Below are positions 16,790 through 25,733 of a stretch of 64,000 nucleotides of DNA, piece by piece (position 1 is the stretch's first letter; each line of letters starts with the position of its first letter). Origin of the DNA: Acidimicrobiaceae bacterium (GTDB lineage: Bacteria > Actinomycetota > Acidimicrobiia > Acidimicrobiales > Poriferisodalaceae); contig PBMG01000007.1 of NCBI GenBank assembly GCA_002722565.1, positions 168,423 through 232,422 on the forward strand, written 5' to 3'. The position numbers were made by a program, and so were the translations under genes. The notes beneath the pieces are model-generated. The model saw only the letters and a program-made list of their open reading frames with translations, did no database searches and was not told the origin of the DNA.

Positions 16790-18229
16790 TTACGAGGCAT
16801 ACAACAGTGGCTTCCGGTTGTGCCAAGAGGAGGACGATTCGAGTTGGTGGCCCAATTGCAGTAGAGAAGACTCATGGTGCATGGCCCCGACGAGCTGGAT
16901 CCCGATAGGTAGCCCGCTGCTGCTGGTATGCATAGGTAACGAAATCGCAGGTTGCCCGGACACGTTGAATTGGACTGTGAAAAGAAGTAGCTCACGTATA
17001 CGTTTGGTTCCAAGCTTTGGGTCGCGTAACTCTCCTAACTTTGGCGGCGGTTGAGCAATCACCGGCGTTAGGAGAACATCAAACTTTGACCACCAGTCGG
17101 CCATTCGTCTTGAGTAGGAGTGCAACCATTGGATGGAAGCTATGTACTCAGTGGCGGTGTATGTGAGACCGAGTTCTATTAGAGCTCGTGTGTCGCCTTC
17201 CATATCTTCGCTAGTGAAAGTCTTTCCGATTGCATCGCTTAGCTTCTGGGCAGACAAGGCTTCGTTTGACGCCATTGCGACCTTGAAGTGGTGAAATAAC
17301 TCATCGTCAAATAGGGCACTAGGGCTGTTGTTCTCGACAACGTGGCCAAGATCTTGAAGCAGCAGCGCTGTCTTTTGGACAGCATCGATGCAGTCTTGAT
17401 GGATTGGCCCCCACGATGAAGCGGTAACAACGCCAATTTTGAGTTGCCCTGGAGATATGGAAAGCTCCTTTTCGAAAGACATTCTTGGAGGCGGCGCCCA
17501 ATACGGATCGCCGGGCCATGGGGAAGAAATCCCATCCAATACGCGAGCAGTGTCTCTGATAGTTCTGGTCAACACACCATCGATAGCGACACCAGCCCAT
17601 GACTCGCCGAGCTTCGGGCCGAAGGAAACTCGCCCCCGACTTGGTTTGAGTCCAACTAAGCCACATTCTGAAGCTGGAACGCGAATAGACCCGCCCCCAT
17701 CGTTGGCGTGGGCTATGGGAACAATGCCGGCAGCAACCGCCGCAGCGGAACCGCCACTCGAGCCACCAGTCGAATGGTCCAAATTCCAAGGGTTCCTTGT
17801 GGGTCCATGAGATACCGGCTCAGTCGTAACAGTTAGACCAAATTCCGGGGTGTTGGTGCGACCGAAATTTACTAAACCTAAGCGTTCAAACATGGTCGCC
17901 AGGTGAGTTGTGTGGTCTGCTCGGTAATCAGAATCACGAAGACCAACGTTGCCAGCGTGGTATGGGTCACCTTCAGTCATGACCGTTAGATCTTTCGTTA
18001 GAAAAGGAACTCCCCACAGGTTGGCATCTTCGGGAGCATCTTGTTCAGACATCTTTTTTGCTCTGGTATGAGCTTGTTCATCTAAACGGTGAATGATCGC
18101 GTTTAGAGAAGGATTGAGGTTGTTCGCCCGAGATATTGCATCTTCTAGGAGTTCAGTAGGAGAGGTCTTTCCCTCTTGCACTAAACGCGCGAGTTCTACT
18201 CCGTCGGGAAGTGCGTTATGCATAGGCAA
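16790..18229 (-). CDS. amidase (amidase-signature family)
   Basis: The 479-residue enzyme has the Ser-cisSer-Lys triad of the family: Lys in VPFLTKDLTVMTEGDP, and the cis-Ser and nucleophile Ser in STGGSSGGSAAAVAAG and GGGSIRVPASECG. It hydrolyses carboxylic amides to acid and ammonia. The position of a Gly/Ser-rich core and the PTRNPWN segment are typical of the 6-aminohexanoate and aryl-acylamidase side of the family. It is not GatA by context, as gatB and gatC are absent nearby. Its start is only 65 bases from dnaE2 on the other strand, and the LexA box lies between. Confidence 0.9.
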   Translation of the reverse strand: MPMHNALPDGVELARLVQEGKTSPTELLEDAISRANNLNPSLNAIIHRLDEQAHTRAKKMSEQDAPEDANLWGVPFLTKDLTVMTEGDPYHAGNVGLRDSDYRADHTTHLATMFERLGLVNFGRTNTPEFGLTVTTEPVSHGPTRNPWNLDHSTGGSSGGSAAAVAAGIVPIAHANDGGGSIRVPASECGLVGLKPSRGRVSFGPKLGESWAGVAIDGVLTRTIRDTARVLDGISSPWPGDPYWAPPPRMSFEKELSISPGQLKIGVVTASSWGPIHQDCIDAVQKTALLLQDLGHVVENNSPSALFDDELFHHFKVAMASNEALSAQKLSDAIGKTFTSEDMEGDTRALIELGLTYTATEYIASIQWLHSYSRRMADWWSKFDVLLTPVIAQPPPKLGELRDPKLGTKRIRELLLFTVQFNVSGQPAISLPMHTSSSGLPIGIQLVGAMHHESSLLQLGHQLESSSSWHNRKPLLYAS

Positions 18230-18256
18230 AAGGTACTCCGATCCTGCTCATTTGTC

Positions 18257-18286
18257 TTGACTCGAACCGAACATATGTTCGATTAT
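18257..18286 (+). promoter_or_regulatory. dnaE2 promoter overlapped by a LexA (SOS) box
   Basis: The box CCGAACATATGTTCGA (18267-18282) contains a perfect 14-base palindrome, CGAACATATGTTCG. TTGACT (18257-18262) and GATTAT (18281-18286) with an 18-base spacer form a plausible promoter around it, so LexA would block RNA polymerase directly. Transcription would begin about eight bases after the -10, near the ATG at 18294, implying a leaderless or nearly leaderless message. The divergent amidase start is 38 bases away. Confidence 0.85.
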
Positions 18287-18293
18287 GTAGGTC

Positions 18294-21200
18294 ATGGGCT
18301 TTAACAACCCGGCCATGCCGTGGAAGGAACTGGAGCGCCGGCTTTCAGACCGGCATTCTGAACGTACTGACAGATCTCATGGCGGACCTAAAAGAAACTA
18401 CGTCTCGAATGATGTCCCGATAGAAAAGTTTTCTAGACCTCAAGAAACTCAACGAACCGAGAGAGTGGTTCCATATGCGGAATTGCACACTCATTCTCAT
18501 TTTAGTTTTCTAGATGGTGCCTCAAGCCCTGAAGAACTTGTTTTGGAAGCAGTTCGACTTGACCTAGAGGCTTTAGCTTTAACCGACCATGGAGGGCTTT
18601 ATGGGGTTGTGCGTTTTGCTGAATGTGCTCGAGAGGCAGGGCTTCCTACAGTTTTCGGTGCCGAAATCACGATAGATGCTCGACAGCCTAAAGAAAGTTC
18701 GACACGGGACACAAAGGACAGTGACTCTTCTCGAGTAGGTTCCGTCGACCCTGCCGGTAAGCGGCTTATCGTCCTAGCGCGTCACCCTGCAGGTTATGGG
18801 TCGTTGTCGGCGCTTCTTGCGCAAAGTCAAATGGCTGGAAAGAAGAATGCCCCGTACATGTCTACGTCCGAGTTGTTGAGCGCCCTGGACTCCCATCGGG
18901 GGGATTGGGCTTTACTCACAGCTGGGCGGAGAGGTGCTGTTCCATCTGCGCTTGAAACTGAAGGCCCGGCCGAAGCAAGGAAGGAACTTTGCCAAATCAT
19001 TGAAGCCGCAGGAAGCGAAAATGTTTTTGTTGAACTTTGGAATCATGGAGACCCTTCTGATGATGCCCGCAATGACTGTTTGGCAGATTTAGCGATAGAA
19101 CAGAAAGTTGGCTTGCTCTGCACTAACGGTGTTCACTACGCAGTCCCGTCTAAACGACATTTAGCGAGGGCGATGTCAGCCATTCGGAGTCGTCGATCAC
19201 TTGATCAGATAGACGGGTGGCTTCCAGGTAATGGGTCTGCTCACCTGCGGTCAGGTATTGAGCAACGGCGGTGGTTTTCTCATTATTCCGGAGTGGTTGA
19301 GACGGCAGCTGAGTTGGGAAGAGAGTGTGCCTTCGACTTATCCCTAGTTGCACCAAAACTTCCGCCATACCCGTGCCCGGATGATTTAGATGAAATGTCG
19401 TACCTACGGAAAGTTGTTTCTGTCGGAGCGATAAATCGTTACGGTTCTAAAACCAATGAGAAAGTTGCTGGGGCTTGGCAACAGATAGCTCATGAACTTG
19501 GAGTAATCGAAGAACTCGGTTTTTCAGGTTATTTCCTTGTTGTTTGGGACATAGTTTCCTTTTGTCGGAGTCGTGACATTTTGTGTCAAGGTCGAGGTTC
19601 AGCAGCTAATTCTGCTGTTTGCTATGCCTTAGGTATCACCAATGTTGATGCTGTTTCACTCGGTTTGTTGTTTGAACGTTTTCTTTCATCGGAACGAGAT
19701 GGACCTCCTGATATAGATCTCGATATAGAAAGTGGAAGGCGCGAGGAGGTCATTCAGTATGTATTTGATCGCTATGGTCGAGACCACACGGCACAGGTCG
19801 CCAATGTCATCACTTATCGAACACGATCAGCTGTTCGTGACGCTGCTCGCGCCTTGGGTTATGACTCTGGTCAACAAGATGCGTGGTCTAAGTCCCTTGA
19901 ACGTCGTCAGCCACTTCATTCCCAACAGGAGATTGATGGCCAAGACCGAAAAGCAGTGCCATCAGATGTTCTCCAGTTAGCTTCAGAAATTGAAGGAACA
20001 CCACGACATTTAGGGATTCATTCAGGCGGAATGGTGATCTGTGACCGCCCCATAGTTGAGGTATGTCCAGTTGAGTGGGCGACCATGGCTAACCGTTCTG
20101 TTCTGCAATGGGATAAGGACGATTGCGCTTCGGTCGGTTTGGTGAAGTTCGATCTGCTTGGTCTAGGAATGTTGTCCGCCTTGCATGTAGCCGTGGATCT
20201 GATTGCTGAAACTCATCAAGTGAAAGTGGATCTTGGCGGTTTGCCCCAAGAAGACGAGGTATACGAAATGTTGTGTCAGGCTGACTCGATTGGTGTATTT
20301 CAAGTCGAATCGCGGGCACAAATGGCGACTCTTCCCAGACTTCAGCCTCGTTGTTTCTACGACTTAGTTGTTGAGGTAGCCCTTATCCGACCTGGCCCTA
20401 TCCAGGGCGGTTCAGTCCATCCATATATCCGACGACGTAATGGAGAGGAAGCAGTTACATATCTACACCCTCTCCTTGAACCGGCTCTTTCTAAAACCCT
20501 AGGTGTTCCGCTTTTTCAAGAACAGCTCATGCAGATGGCAATTGACGTTGGAGGTTTCTCATCTACCGAGGCTGACGAGTTACGCCAAGCAATGGGTTCT
20601 AAACGGTCGCAAGAACGTATGGAGCGCCTACGAGATCGACTATATGAGGGTATGTCGATGCGAGGTATAGATAGAAAAGTTTCTGACCAGATTTGGGAAA
20701 AAATGGTTGCTTTCGCTAATTACGGTTTCCCGGAGAGTCACTCTGTTTCATTTGCTCACCTTGTGTATGCCTCGTCGTGGATCAAGTATCACTACCCAGC
20801 AGCTTTCTGCGCTGCTTTACTCAATTCGCAACCTATGGGTTTTTATTCGTCGCATTCATTAGTTCAAGATGCGAGCCGTCATGGGGTGAAGGTTTTAACT
20901 CCGAACCTTAATGTTTCAGCGGATAAAGCCACCCTTGAAACTTCTGACGAGTCGGCAGGTGGCGTTGCTGTAAGGCTAGGTTTCTCGTCTGTTAGAGGCA
21001 TTAGCGCAGGGCTAGCATTCGAAATTGCTGCTGCAGGGCCTTATGAAGATCTAGAACAACTGTCAAGGAATACAGCAGTGTCTCAAAAACAGTTGGAGGC
21101 ATTGGCTACTTCAGGTGCTTTCGACTGTTTCGGTATTGGGCGTCGTGAAGCATTGTGGGCTGTGGGTGCAACTTCTCAGTCTCGTTCAGATCGACTTCGC

Positions 21201-21650
21201 GGAATTGTTACTGGAGTTTCTGCTCCCGCGCTACCGGGGATGTCGTTACAAGATGAGGCGGTCGCTGATTTGTGGGCCACTGGGATAGCTCCGGATGGTC
21301 ATCCAACCAGATTTATAAGACAGGAGCTTGAAGAGGAGGGAGTAATCACTGCTGCTGATCTTCTGAATTGTGAACTCAACAAAGTCAAGGTCGCAGGTGT
21401 CGTGACCCATCGTCAACGCCCAGCAACAGCATCAGGCACGGTTTTCGTCAACCTCGAAGATGAGACTGGGCTGGTCAATGTCATAGTCTCAAGTGGATGT
21501 TGGCTGCGTTTTCGATCAGTCGTTCGCTCTGAATCAGCGCTTAAAGTGCACGGCAGGCTTGAACGACACGGACGTGTAAGCAATGTCATTGCTGAAAAAA
21601 TCGAAAAACTTGAAATTGAATTGACCGTATCTAGTAGAGACTTTCGTTAG
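18294..21650 (+). CDS. dnaE2: error-prone DNA polymerase III alpha subunit DnaE2
   Basis: The 1118-residue protein is a C-family polymerase. The PHP domain starts with ELHTHSHFSFLDGAS (64-78) and LTDHGGLYG. Catalytic aspartates are in PPDIDLDIESGRREEVI (471-487), with thumb and palm motifs such as RGSAANSAVCYALGI (434-448), and RPGPIQGG. A C-terminal OB-fold comes at about 1030-1080 (DETGLVNVIV). The length is that of DnaE2, shorter than the replicative DnaE1. It performs translesion synthesis with ImuA' and ImuB after DNA damage. No ribosome-binding site is needed if the transcript is leaderless, as the promoter suggests. It is monocistronic. Confidence 0.95.
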   Translation: MGFNNPAMPWKELERRLSDRHSERTDRSHGGPKRNYVSNDVPIEKFSRPQETQRTERVVPYAELHTHSHFSFLDGASSPEELVLEAVRLDLEALALTDHGGLYGVVRFAECAREAGLPTVFGAEITIDARQPKESSTRDTKDSDSSRVGSVDPAGKRLIVLARHPAGYGSLSALLAQSQMAGKKNAPYMSTSELLSALDSHRGDWALLTAGRRGAVPSALETEGPAEARKELCQIIEAAGSENVFVELWNHGDPSDDARNDCLADLAIEQKVGLLCTNGVHYAVPSKRHLARAMSAIRSRRSLDQIDGWLPGNGSAHLRSGIEQRRWFSHYSGVVETAAELGRECAFDLSLVAPKLPPYPCPDDLDEMSYLRKVVSVGAINRYGSKTNEKVAGAWQQIAHELGVIEELGFSGYFLVVWDIVSFCRSRDILCQGRGSAANSAVCYALGITNVDAVSLGLLFERFLSSERDGPPDIDLDIESGRREEVIQYVFDRYGRDHTAQVANVITYRTRSAVRDAARALGYDSGQQDAWSKSLERRQPLHSQQEIDGQDRKAVPSDVLQLASEIEGTPRHLGIHSGGMVICDRPIVEVCPVEWATMANRSVLQWDKDDCASVGLVKFDLLGLGMLSALHVAVDLIAETHQVKVDLGGLPQEDEVYEMLCQADSIGVFQVESRAQMATLPRLQPRCFYDLVVEVALIRPGPIQGGSVHPYIRRRNGEEAVTYLHPLLEPALSKTLGVPLFQEQLMQMAIDVGGFSSTEADELRQAMGSKRSQERMERLRDRLYEGMSMRGIDRKVSDQIWEKMVAFANYGFPESHSVSFAHLVYASSWIKYHYPAAFCAALLNSQPMGFYSSHSLVQDASRHGVKVLTPNLNVSADKATLETSDESAGGVAVRLGFSSVRGISAGLAFEIAAAGPYEDLEQLSRNTAVSQKQLEALATSGAFDCFGIGRREALWAVGATSQSRSDRLRGIVTGVSAPALPGMSLQDEAVADLWATGIAPDGHPTRFIRQELEEEGVITAADLLNCELNKVKVAGVVTHRQRPATASGTVFVNLEDETGLVNVIVSSGCWLRFRSVVRSESALKVHGRLERHGRVSNVIAEKIEKLEIELTVSSRDFR

Positions 21651-21662
21651 GCCTGCCTAGAG

Positions 21663-22727
21663 CTAGCCAAGAGGGCGACCAAATGGCCGTCGCTCTTGCC
21701 AGCTATCTATGAATGCCTCGGCCTTGTAGCAGGCTGCCATAAAGGGCCCATCGCTGTGGTTGCTAGTTTCTTGGAGTATCTCCGAAACGACGTTGCTAGT
21801 TGACGAACGCAATTCATCTTGACTTGTTTCTTCTAGCGTCCACCACGCCAATGCGGGGCCGACTCCAGTGAGAAAATCAGCTGCAACCGGTGTGTTGTTT
21901 TTGCGCAAAATGGCTAGTGCTTTCGACGAGACCGCTGCTGCTGAGGTAGCGATAACTGGGGTGCCTTGAACACCTTGGGCTCCCTCTCCTGACATGGCGC
22001 CTGGTTTTGAACCGACGAAGATGGCATCTACATCTGATTTCCATATCTCCCAAGCTTTTCCGACATCTCCCAAATGTTCGACGCAGCTTGCCCCAGCTTC
22101 TAACCAGGCGTCAGCCAAGGTACTGCTGTCAAAATTGCCGGTTACGCAGCCTTTCGAAGTGGAGATCCTTGTCACACTTCCGCCTTGATTCTCTATTTCT
22201 CGGGCGATGGCGATGCTTGTTTGGTTGAACCCCTCAATGGAAACACTCCAATTTTCGCTGGGCTTGGCGAAGAACGATGCGCAGGTCACTGCCCCTATGG
22301 CCAATAACTCATCTTCGAATGTGACACCGTCGTTGTTCTCTTTCACTATGGGGTTTCGTTTGTCGTAGCGGAGCACTGGATCCAACGATTCTTTGTTAAG
22401 TCGCAGTCCAGGGCTTGTAAGTAGTGTCTGTGATTCGAATTCGCTTGCTAGCTCTTCGGACAACGCATTAACTGCCGCGTCTGTGTCGTCGGGGTCTACT
22501 TTGAGGCCGATAGTGGCCCCACTCTTTCGTTGCTCTGCCAGAGCGAAGATATAAGTTTGGTGACGGACCAGCATTTCTGCGTTGCCTGGCGCGAGCTTGG
22601 CACCGAGGCGACTTGGCCCCACATAGGTTTCCGCTTCAGGCAGGTCGTAAATAACGAAACCTTTTGTCGATTCGAGTTGCTTAATTTCCACAACTAAATT
22701 GTGCCACTTACGGCATCGAATAAACAT
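21663..22727 (-). CDS. divergent Glu/Leu/Phe/Val dehydrogenase-like protein
   Basis: This 354-residue protein (ATG 22727; GTG near 22694 is possible) has a Rossmann-type core at about 160-195: WSVSIEGFNQTSIAIAREIE, then GGSVTRISTSKGCV. This mirrors the VAVQGFGNVG and SDSKGG segments of amino-acid dehydrogenases. A later run GTPVIATSAAAVSSKALAIL matches the ANNP region. The usual glycine-rich GGxKGG active-site loop with catalytic Lys is not evident; GATIGLKVDPDD is the nearest. It may be an inactive or substrate-shifted relative. It overlaps nothing, is convergent with dnaE2, and is divergent from the thioesterase gene. Confidence 0.55.
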   Translation of the reverse strand: MFIRCRKWHNLVVEIKQLESTKGFVIYDLPEAETYVGPSRLGAKLAPGNAEMLVRHQTYIFALAEQRKSGATIGLKVDPDDTDAAVNALSEELASEFESQTLLTSPGLRLNKESLDPVLRYDKRNPIVKENNDGVTFEDELLAIGAVTCASFFAKPSENWSVSIEGFNQTSIAIAREIENQGGSVTRISTSKGCVTGNFDSSTLADAWLEAGASCVEHLGDVGKAWEIWKSDVDAIFVGSKPGAMSGEGAQGVQGTPVIATSAAAVSSKALAILRKNNTPVAADFLTGVGPALAWWTLEETSQDELRSSTSNVVSEILQETSNHSDGPFMAACYKAEAFIDSWQERRPFGRPLG

Positions 22728-22795
22728 CGACTCCGCCTAAAGTCTGGCCGGTCAATGCTGCTTTTAGTGAAAGCTGTCCGTGAAAGAGGAAGTTG

Positions 22796-23644
22796 ATGCG
22801 ATTCGGTGAAGCTATGGCAATGGAAGAACTGGATGATGGTCGGCTAGTGGCCAATTTTGATCGTTCTTGGTGGGTCGTTAACGGCCCAAATGGTGGGGTC
22901 ATTGCAGCGCTGTTGATTCGGGCAGCGCAGCATTGTTTAGGTGGTGACCGATGCGTTCGAACAGCAACTACACACTTTTTAGCTGCTCCAAAGGAGGGCC
23001 CAGTTCATTTAGAAGTAAGTGTTGAACGTGAGGGAAGAATCGCAGCCTTCGCCTCGGTGCGAATGACACAAGAGGATCGCCACATAGCGACAGCTTTAGT
23101 TGCATGTGCGGAGATGGAGATAGTTTCGCATGAGTGGGAGCAACGCGATTTCCCAGACCTGCCTGCTATCGATGAGACCTGGGTTATGGCGAGCAGTTCG
23201 CATGATGTCCCGTTAAGGAGTCGTTGGGATCAACGGTGGGGGCTAGGAGTACCAGGGGTTGCCGAGACCTCAACGATTCCGGGCGGTTACGAAGCTGGGG
23301 GGTGGGTTCGCCTAGCTGAGTCAGAGCCGTATGATGAATCCCTTCTAGCAGCGATGGCTGACTGTTGGGTTCCGGCGGTCATGGTCCACTCTGATGTGGC
23401 AGTTCATACTCCGACCTTGGAACTAACAGTCCAATTTCGGACTGATCCAAGGAATATCGACCTGAGGGGCGAAGATTATTGTGCGGCTGTCTTTAGACAA
23501 TTGTCTGGTCGTGAGGGTTTCATAGACGAGACAGGAGAGATTTGGTCGCCGGACGGACACCTTTTGGCTCTTTCTCGTCAAATTGGAGTTGTTCTGCCGC
23601 GACCGGACGAGACGGTTGGGCAGTGGGAATTTGTTCGTTCTTAG
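22796..23644 (+). CDS. acyl-CoA thioesterase-like double hot-dog protein
   Basis: The 282-residue protein from ATG 22796 has the fold signature of TesB/thioesterase-like superfamily members: NGPNGGVIAALLIRAA near residue 33, TTHFLAAPKEGPVHLEVSV, and a second hot-dog repeat with an acidic ETGEIWSPDGHLLALSRQ close to the C terminus. It probably hydrolyses an acyl-CoA and would recover free CoA in the catabolic setting of the window. There is no clear active-site His for the TesB type, so the mechanism is unsettled. It is followed after 36 bases by a TlpA-like gene. Confidence 0.8.
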   Translation: MRFGEAMAMEELDDGRLVANFDRSWWVVNGPNGGVIAALLIRAAQHCLGGDRCVRTATTHFLAAPKEGPVHLEVSVEREGRIAAFASVRMTQEDRHIATALVACAEMEIVSHEWEQRDFPDLPAIDETWVMASSSHDVPLRSRWDQRWGLGVPGVAETSTIPGGYEAGGWVRLAESEPYDESLLAAMADCWVPAVMVHSDVAVHTPTLELTVQFRTDPRNIDLRGEDYCAAVFRQLSGREGFIDETGEIWSPDGHLLALSRQIGVVLPRPDETVGQWEFVRS

Positions 23645-23680
23645 TTTTGTGACGATTCCTGCGTTAGCGTTCACACCGTG

Positions 23681-24286
23681 ATGCGTTGGTTGATACCGGC
23701 ACTGCTGGTGCCCATGGTGATTGCGGGAGCTTGTCGCGGTGGGCAGAGTGAATCGCTACTTGAGGACGCGGATGAACCAACTATCGAAGTGGTTGTGTCT
23801 GGTAAGGGGTTGGATCAATTCGAGTCAGCGGAGTCGGATATTGCGGTCGGTCAAATAGCTCCCATAGTGACCGGGCTCGATCTTTTGACAGGCGAAACTG
23901 TGCAGATAGAGCCTGCGGGAAAACCTTTGGTTGTTGCTTTTTTTGCCCACTGGTGCCCTCATTGTCAACGGGAAGTTGCCACGCTTACCGAATGGCTGAT
24001 GGCCAATAAGTTGCCAACTAATGTCGATTTGATTGCAGTGTCGACCTTTGAAGCTCCTGAACGTGGAAATCACCCTCCTAAAAAGTGGTTAGAAGATGAA
24101 GGTTGGAAGTACCCGGTTATTGCTGACACACCGTCTCAGATTGTCGCAGATGCTTTCGGTGCTACATCTGTGCCCTATTTTGTGTTTGTAGAAGCAGACG
24201 GGACAGTTGCATTTCGAATGAGCGGAAACCTAGGCCCCGAACAGCTTTCCATCGCTATGAAACGTTTAGCGGGAACCTCGATTTAA
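23681..24286 (+). CDS. TlpA-like thioredoxin-fold lipoprotein
   Basis: The 201-residue protein starts MRWLIPALLVPMVIAGAC, a lipoprotein signal peptide with lipobox IAGAC. A thioredoxin/AhpC-TSA-type domain follows with the CxxC site in FAHWCPHCQREVATL, and ends in the cis-Pro segment TSVPYFVFVEADG. It should sit on the outer face of the membrane and handle thiol-disulfide exchange, such as reductive steps in cytochrome c or cell-wall protein maturation. Its partners are not in this window. Confidence 0.9.
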   Translation: MRWLIPALLVPMVIAGACRGGQSESLLEDADEPTIEVVVSGKGLDQFESAESDIAVGQIAPIVTGLDLLTGETVQIEPAGKPLVVAFFAHWCPHCQREVATLTEWLMANKLPTNVDLIAVSTFEAPERGNHPPKKWLEDEGWKYPVIADTPSQIVADAFGATSVPYFVFVEADGTVAFRMSGNLGPEQLSIAMKRLAGTSI

Positions 24287-24302
24287 TTAATTCCGAATCT
24301 AA

Positions 24303-25637
24303 ATGAAAAGGAGGCCCTTCTTAGGGTCGATCAAGTGCCACCCTAGGTCTATGCGTCTCCTCCCTAGATCCGAGCGGCCCACAGGCCGCGGGTATAGGGA
24401 GCGCTCACGTTTTCGAGTCCGGCGCCAGGCTCGCGTTCGCGACTTACTCGGCCCTGACAGCACCGGCATACGCCAGAGTCTCGTCGCGTTGAGCTTTAGC
24501 AGTCTTACTGCAGTTGTTGCCGGGGGACTGTTAGCAGCAATGACAGGAACGTTAGAGCGCTATCCGGGTCTGCTGGTGCTAGTTCCTGCAGCCATAGGGA
24601 TGCGTGGCAATATCTTTGGCGCTTTGGGAAGTCGATTAGCGACGTCAATTCATGCTGGAACCTTTCGGATGTCTCGACGACCTGAAGCTTTGGTCATGCA
24701 AAACGTCATCGCTTCTGGAGTGCTATCGCTCGTAACTGCAGTGGCGCTGGCGGTTCTGACGAAAATTTTGTCACCAATCTTCGGACTTGATTCGGTTATA
24801 GCGCTTAGCGACTTGTTGGTCCTATCTGCAGTGGGGGCTTTACTGTCGTTTCTGGTTCTCATCGCTGTAACGCTTGCGATGGCATCAAGATCCGCGCAAC
24901 GGGGATGGGATTTAGATGACGTGAACGCTCCGCTGGTATCAGCGGTGGGTGACGTGGTGACCCTTCCAGCGCTGCTTGTAGCGAGTTTGCTATTGGAAAC
25001 AGATGTTCTGACACAGACTCTTGCTGTTGTGCTAGTTGTGGCGGCCGGTACAAGCCTCTGGTGGTGCCGGCGCACGCTGCTTTCAGTAATGCGACAGGTC
25101 TTGATTGAGTCGCTGCCTATTCTCTTTGCGACAGGAATATTACTGGTGATAGCTGGTGTAGTTATCGAACATGAATTCGCTGCTTTTGCTGCCAATAGAG
25201 CCATGCTGGTGTTGGTGCCGGCGTGCCTTGCGACGGCTGGGGCAATTGGCGGCATTCTTTCGGGCAGACTTTCTTCAAAGTTTCATCTCGGAGTAATTGA
25301 GCCAACTGCGATTCCGGGAAGACCAGCTCGCCGGGACCTGATAGCTAGCTTGGCATTTGCATTGCCCGTTCTTCTCCTCAATGGTTTTCTCGCTCACCTA
25401 ACGAGTTCAATATTTGGCTTTGAGTCACCGGGAATGACTTCTTTAGTCTGGATTTCAACTATTGGTGGATTGATTGCGACCGTGCTTGCGGGTGCGATCG
25501 GCTATTACGGAACGGCCCTAGCTGTTCGAGCTGGAGTAGATCCAGATACTTACGGTATGCCGCTTGTAACAAGTTCTGTAGATCTCGGAGGTGCGGCCGC
25601 ACTAGTTCTAACGATCGGATGGATGGGCTTGTCATGA
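24303..25637 (+). CDS. MgtE/SLC41-type divalent cation transporter with duplicated membrane domain
   Basis: The 444-residue protein (ATG 24303; ATG 24351 also possible) has an Arg-rich cytoplasmic start and then two copies of a five-helix unit. Each copy carries a conserved Gly/Asn-rich loop: LVPAAIGMRGNIFGALGSRL in the first and ATAGAIGGILSGRLSSKFHLG in the second. This arrangement is that of MgtE-like transporters of the SLC41 type, which lack the CBS and N domains of full MgtE. The likely cargo is Mg2+ or another divalent ion. The partner downstream (25734-26957) has regulatory domains and probably controls it. Confidence 0.8.
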   Translation: MKRRPFLGSIKCHPRSMRLLPRSERPTGRGYRERSRFRVRRQARVRDLLGPDSTGIRQSLVALSFSSLTAVVAGGLLAAMTGTLERYPGLLVLVPAAIGMRGNIFGALGSRLATSIHAGTFRMSRRPEALVMQNVIASGVLSLVTAVALAVLTKILSPIFGLDSVIALSDLLVLSAVGALLSFLVLIAVTLAMASRSAQRGWDLDDVNAPLVSAVGDVVTLPALLVASLLLETDVLTQTLAVVLVVAAGTSLWWCRRTLLSVMRQVLIESLPILFATGILLVIAGVVIEHEFAAFAANRAMLVLVPACLATAGAIGGILSGRLSSKFHLGVIEPTAIPGRPARRDLIASLAFALPVLLLNGFLAHLTSSIFGFESPGMTSLVWISTIGGLIATVLAGAIGYYGTALAVRAGVDPDTYGMPLVTSSVDLGGAAALVLTIGWMGLS

Positions 25638-25733
25638 GTCGCTCAAACCGTCCATTAGCTAGAGGCTTTACAGCTCGCGATCTCAATTTTGTTACTGCAC
25701 CTTGTTCTTATTGCCTAGCCTGTGAGATACGTC

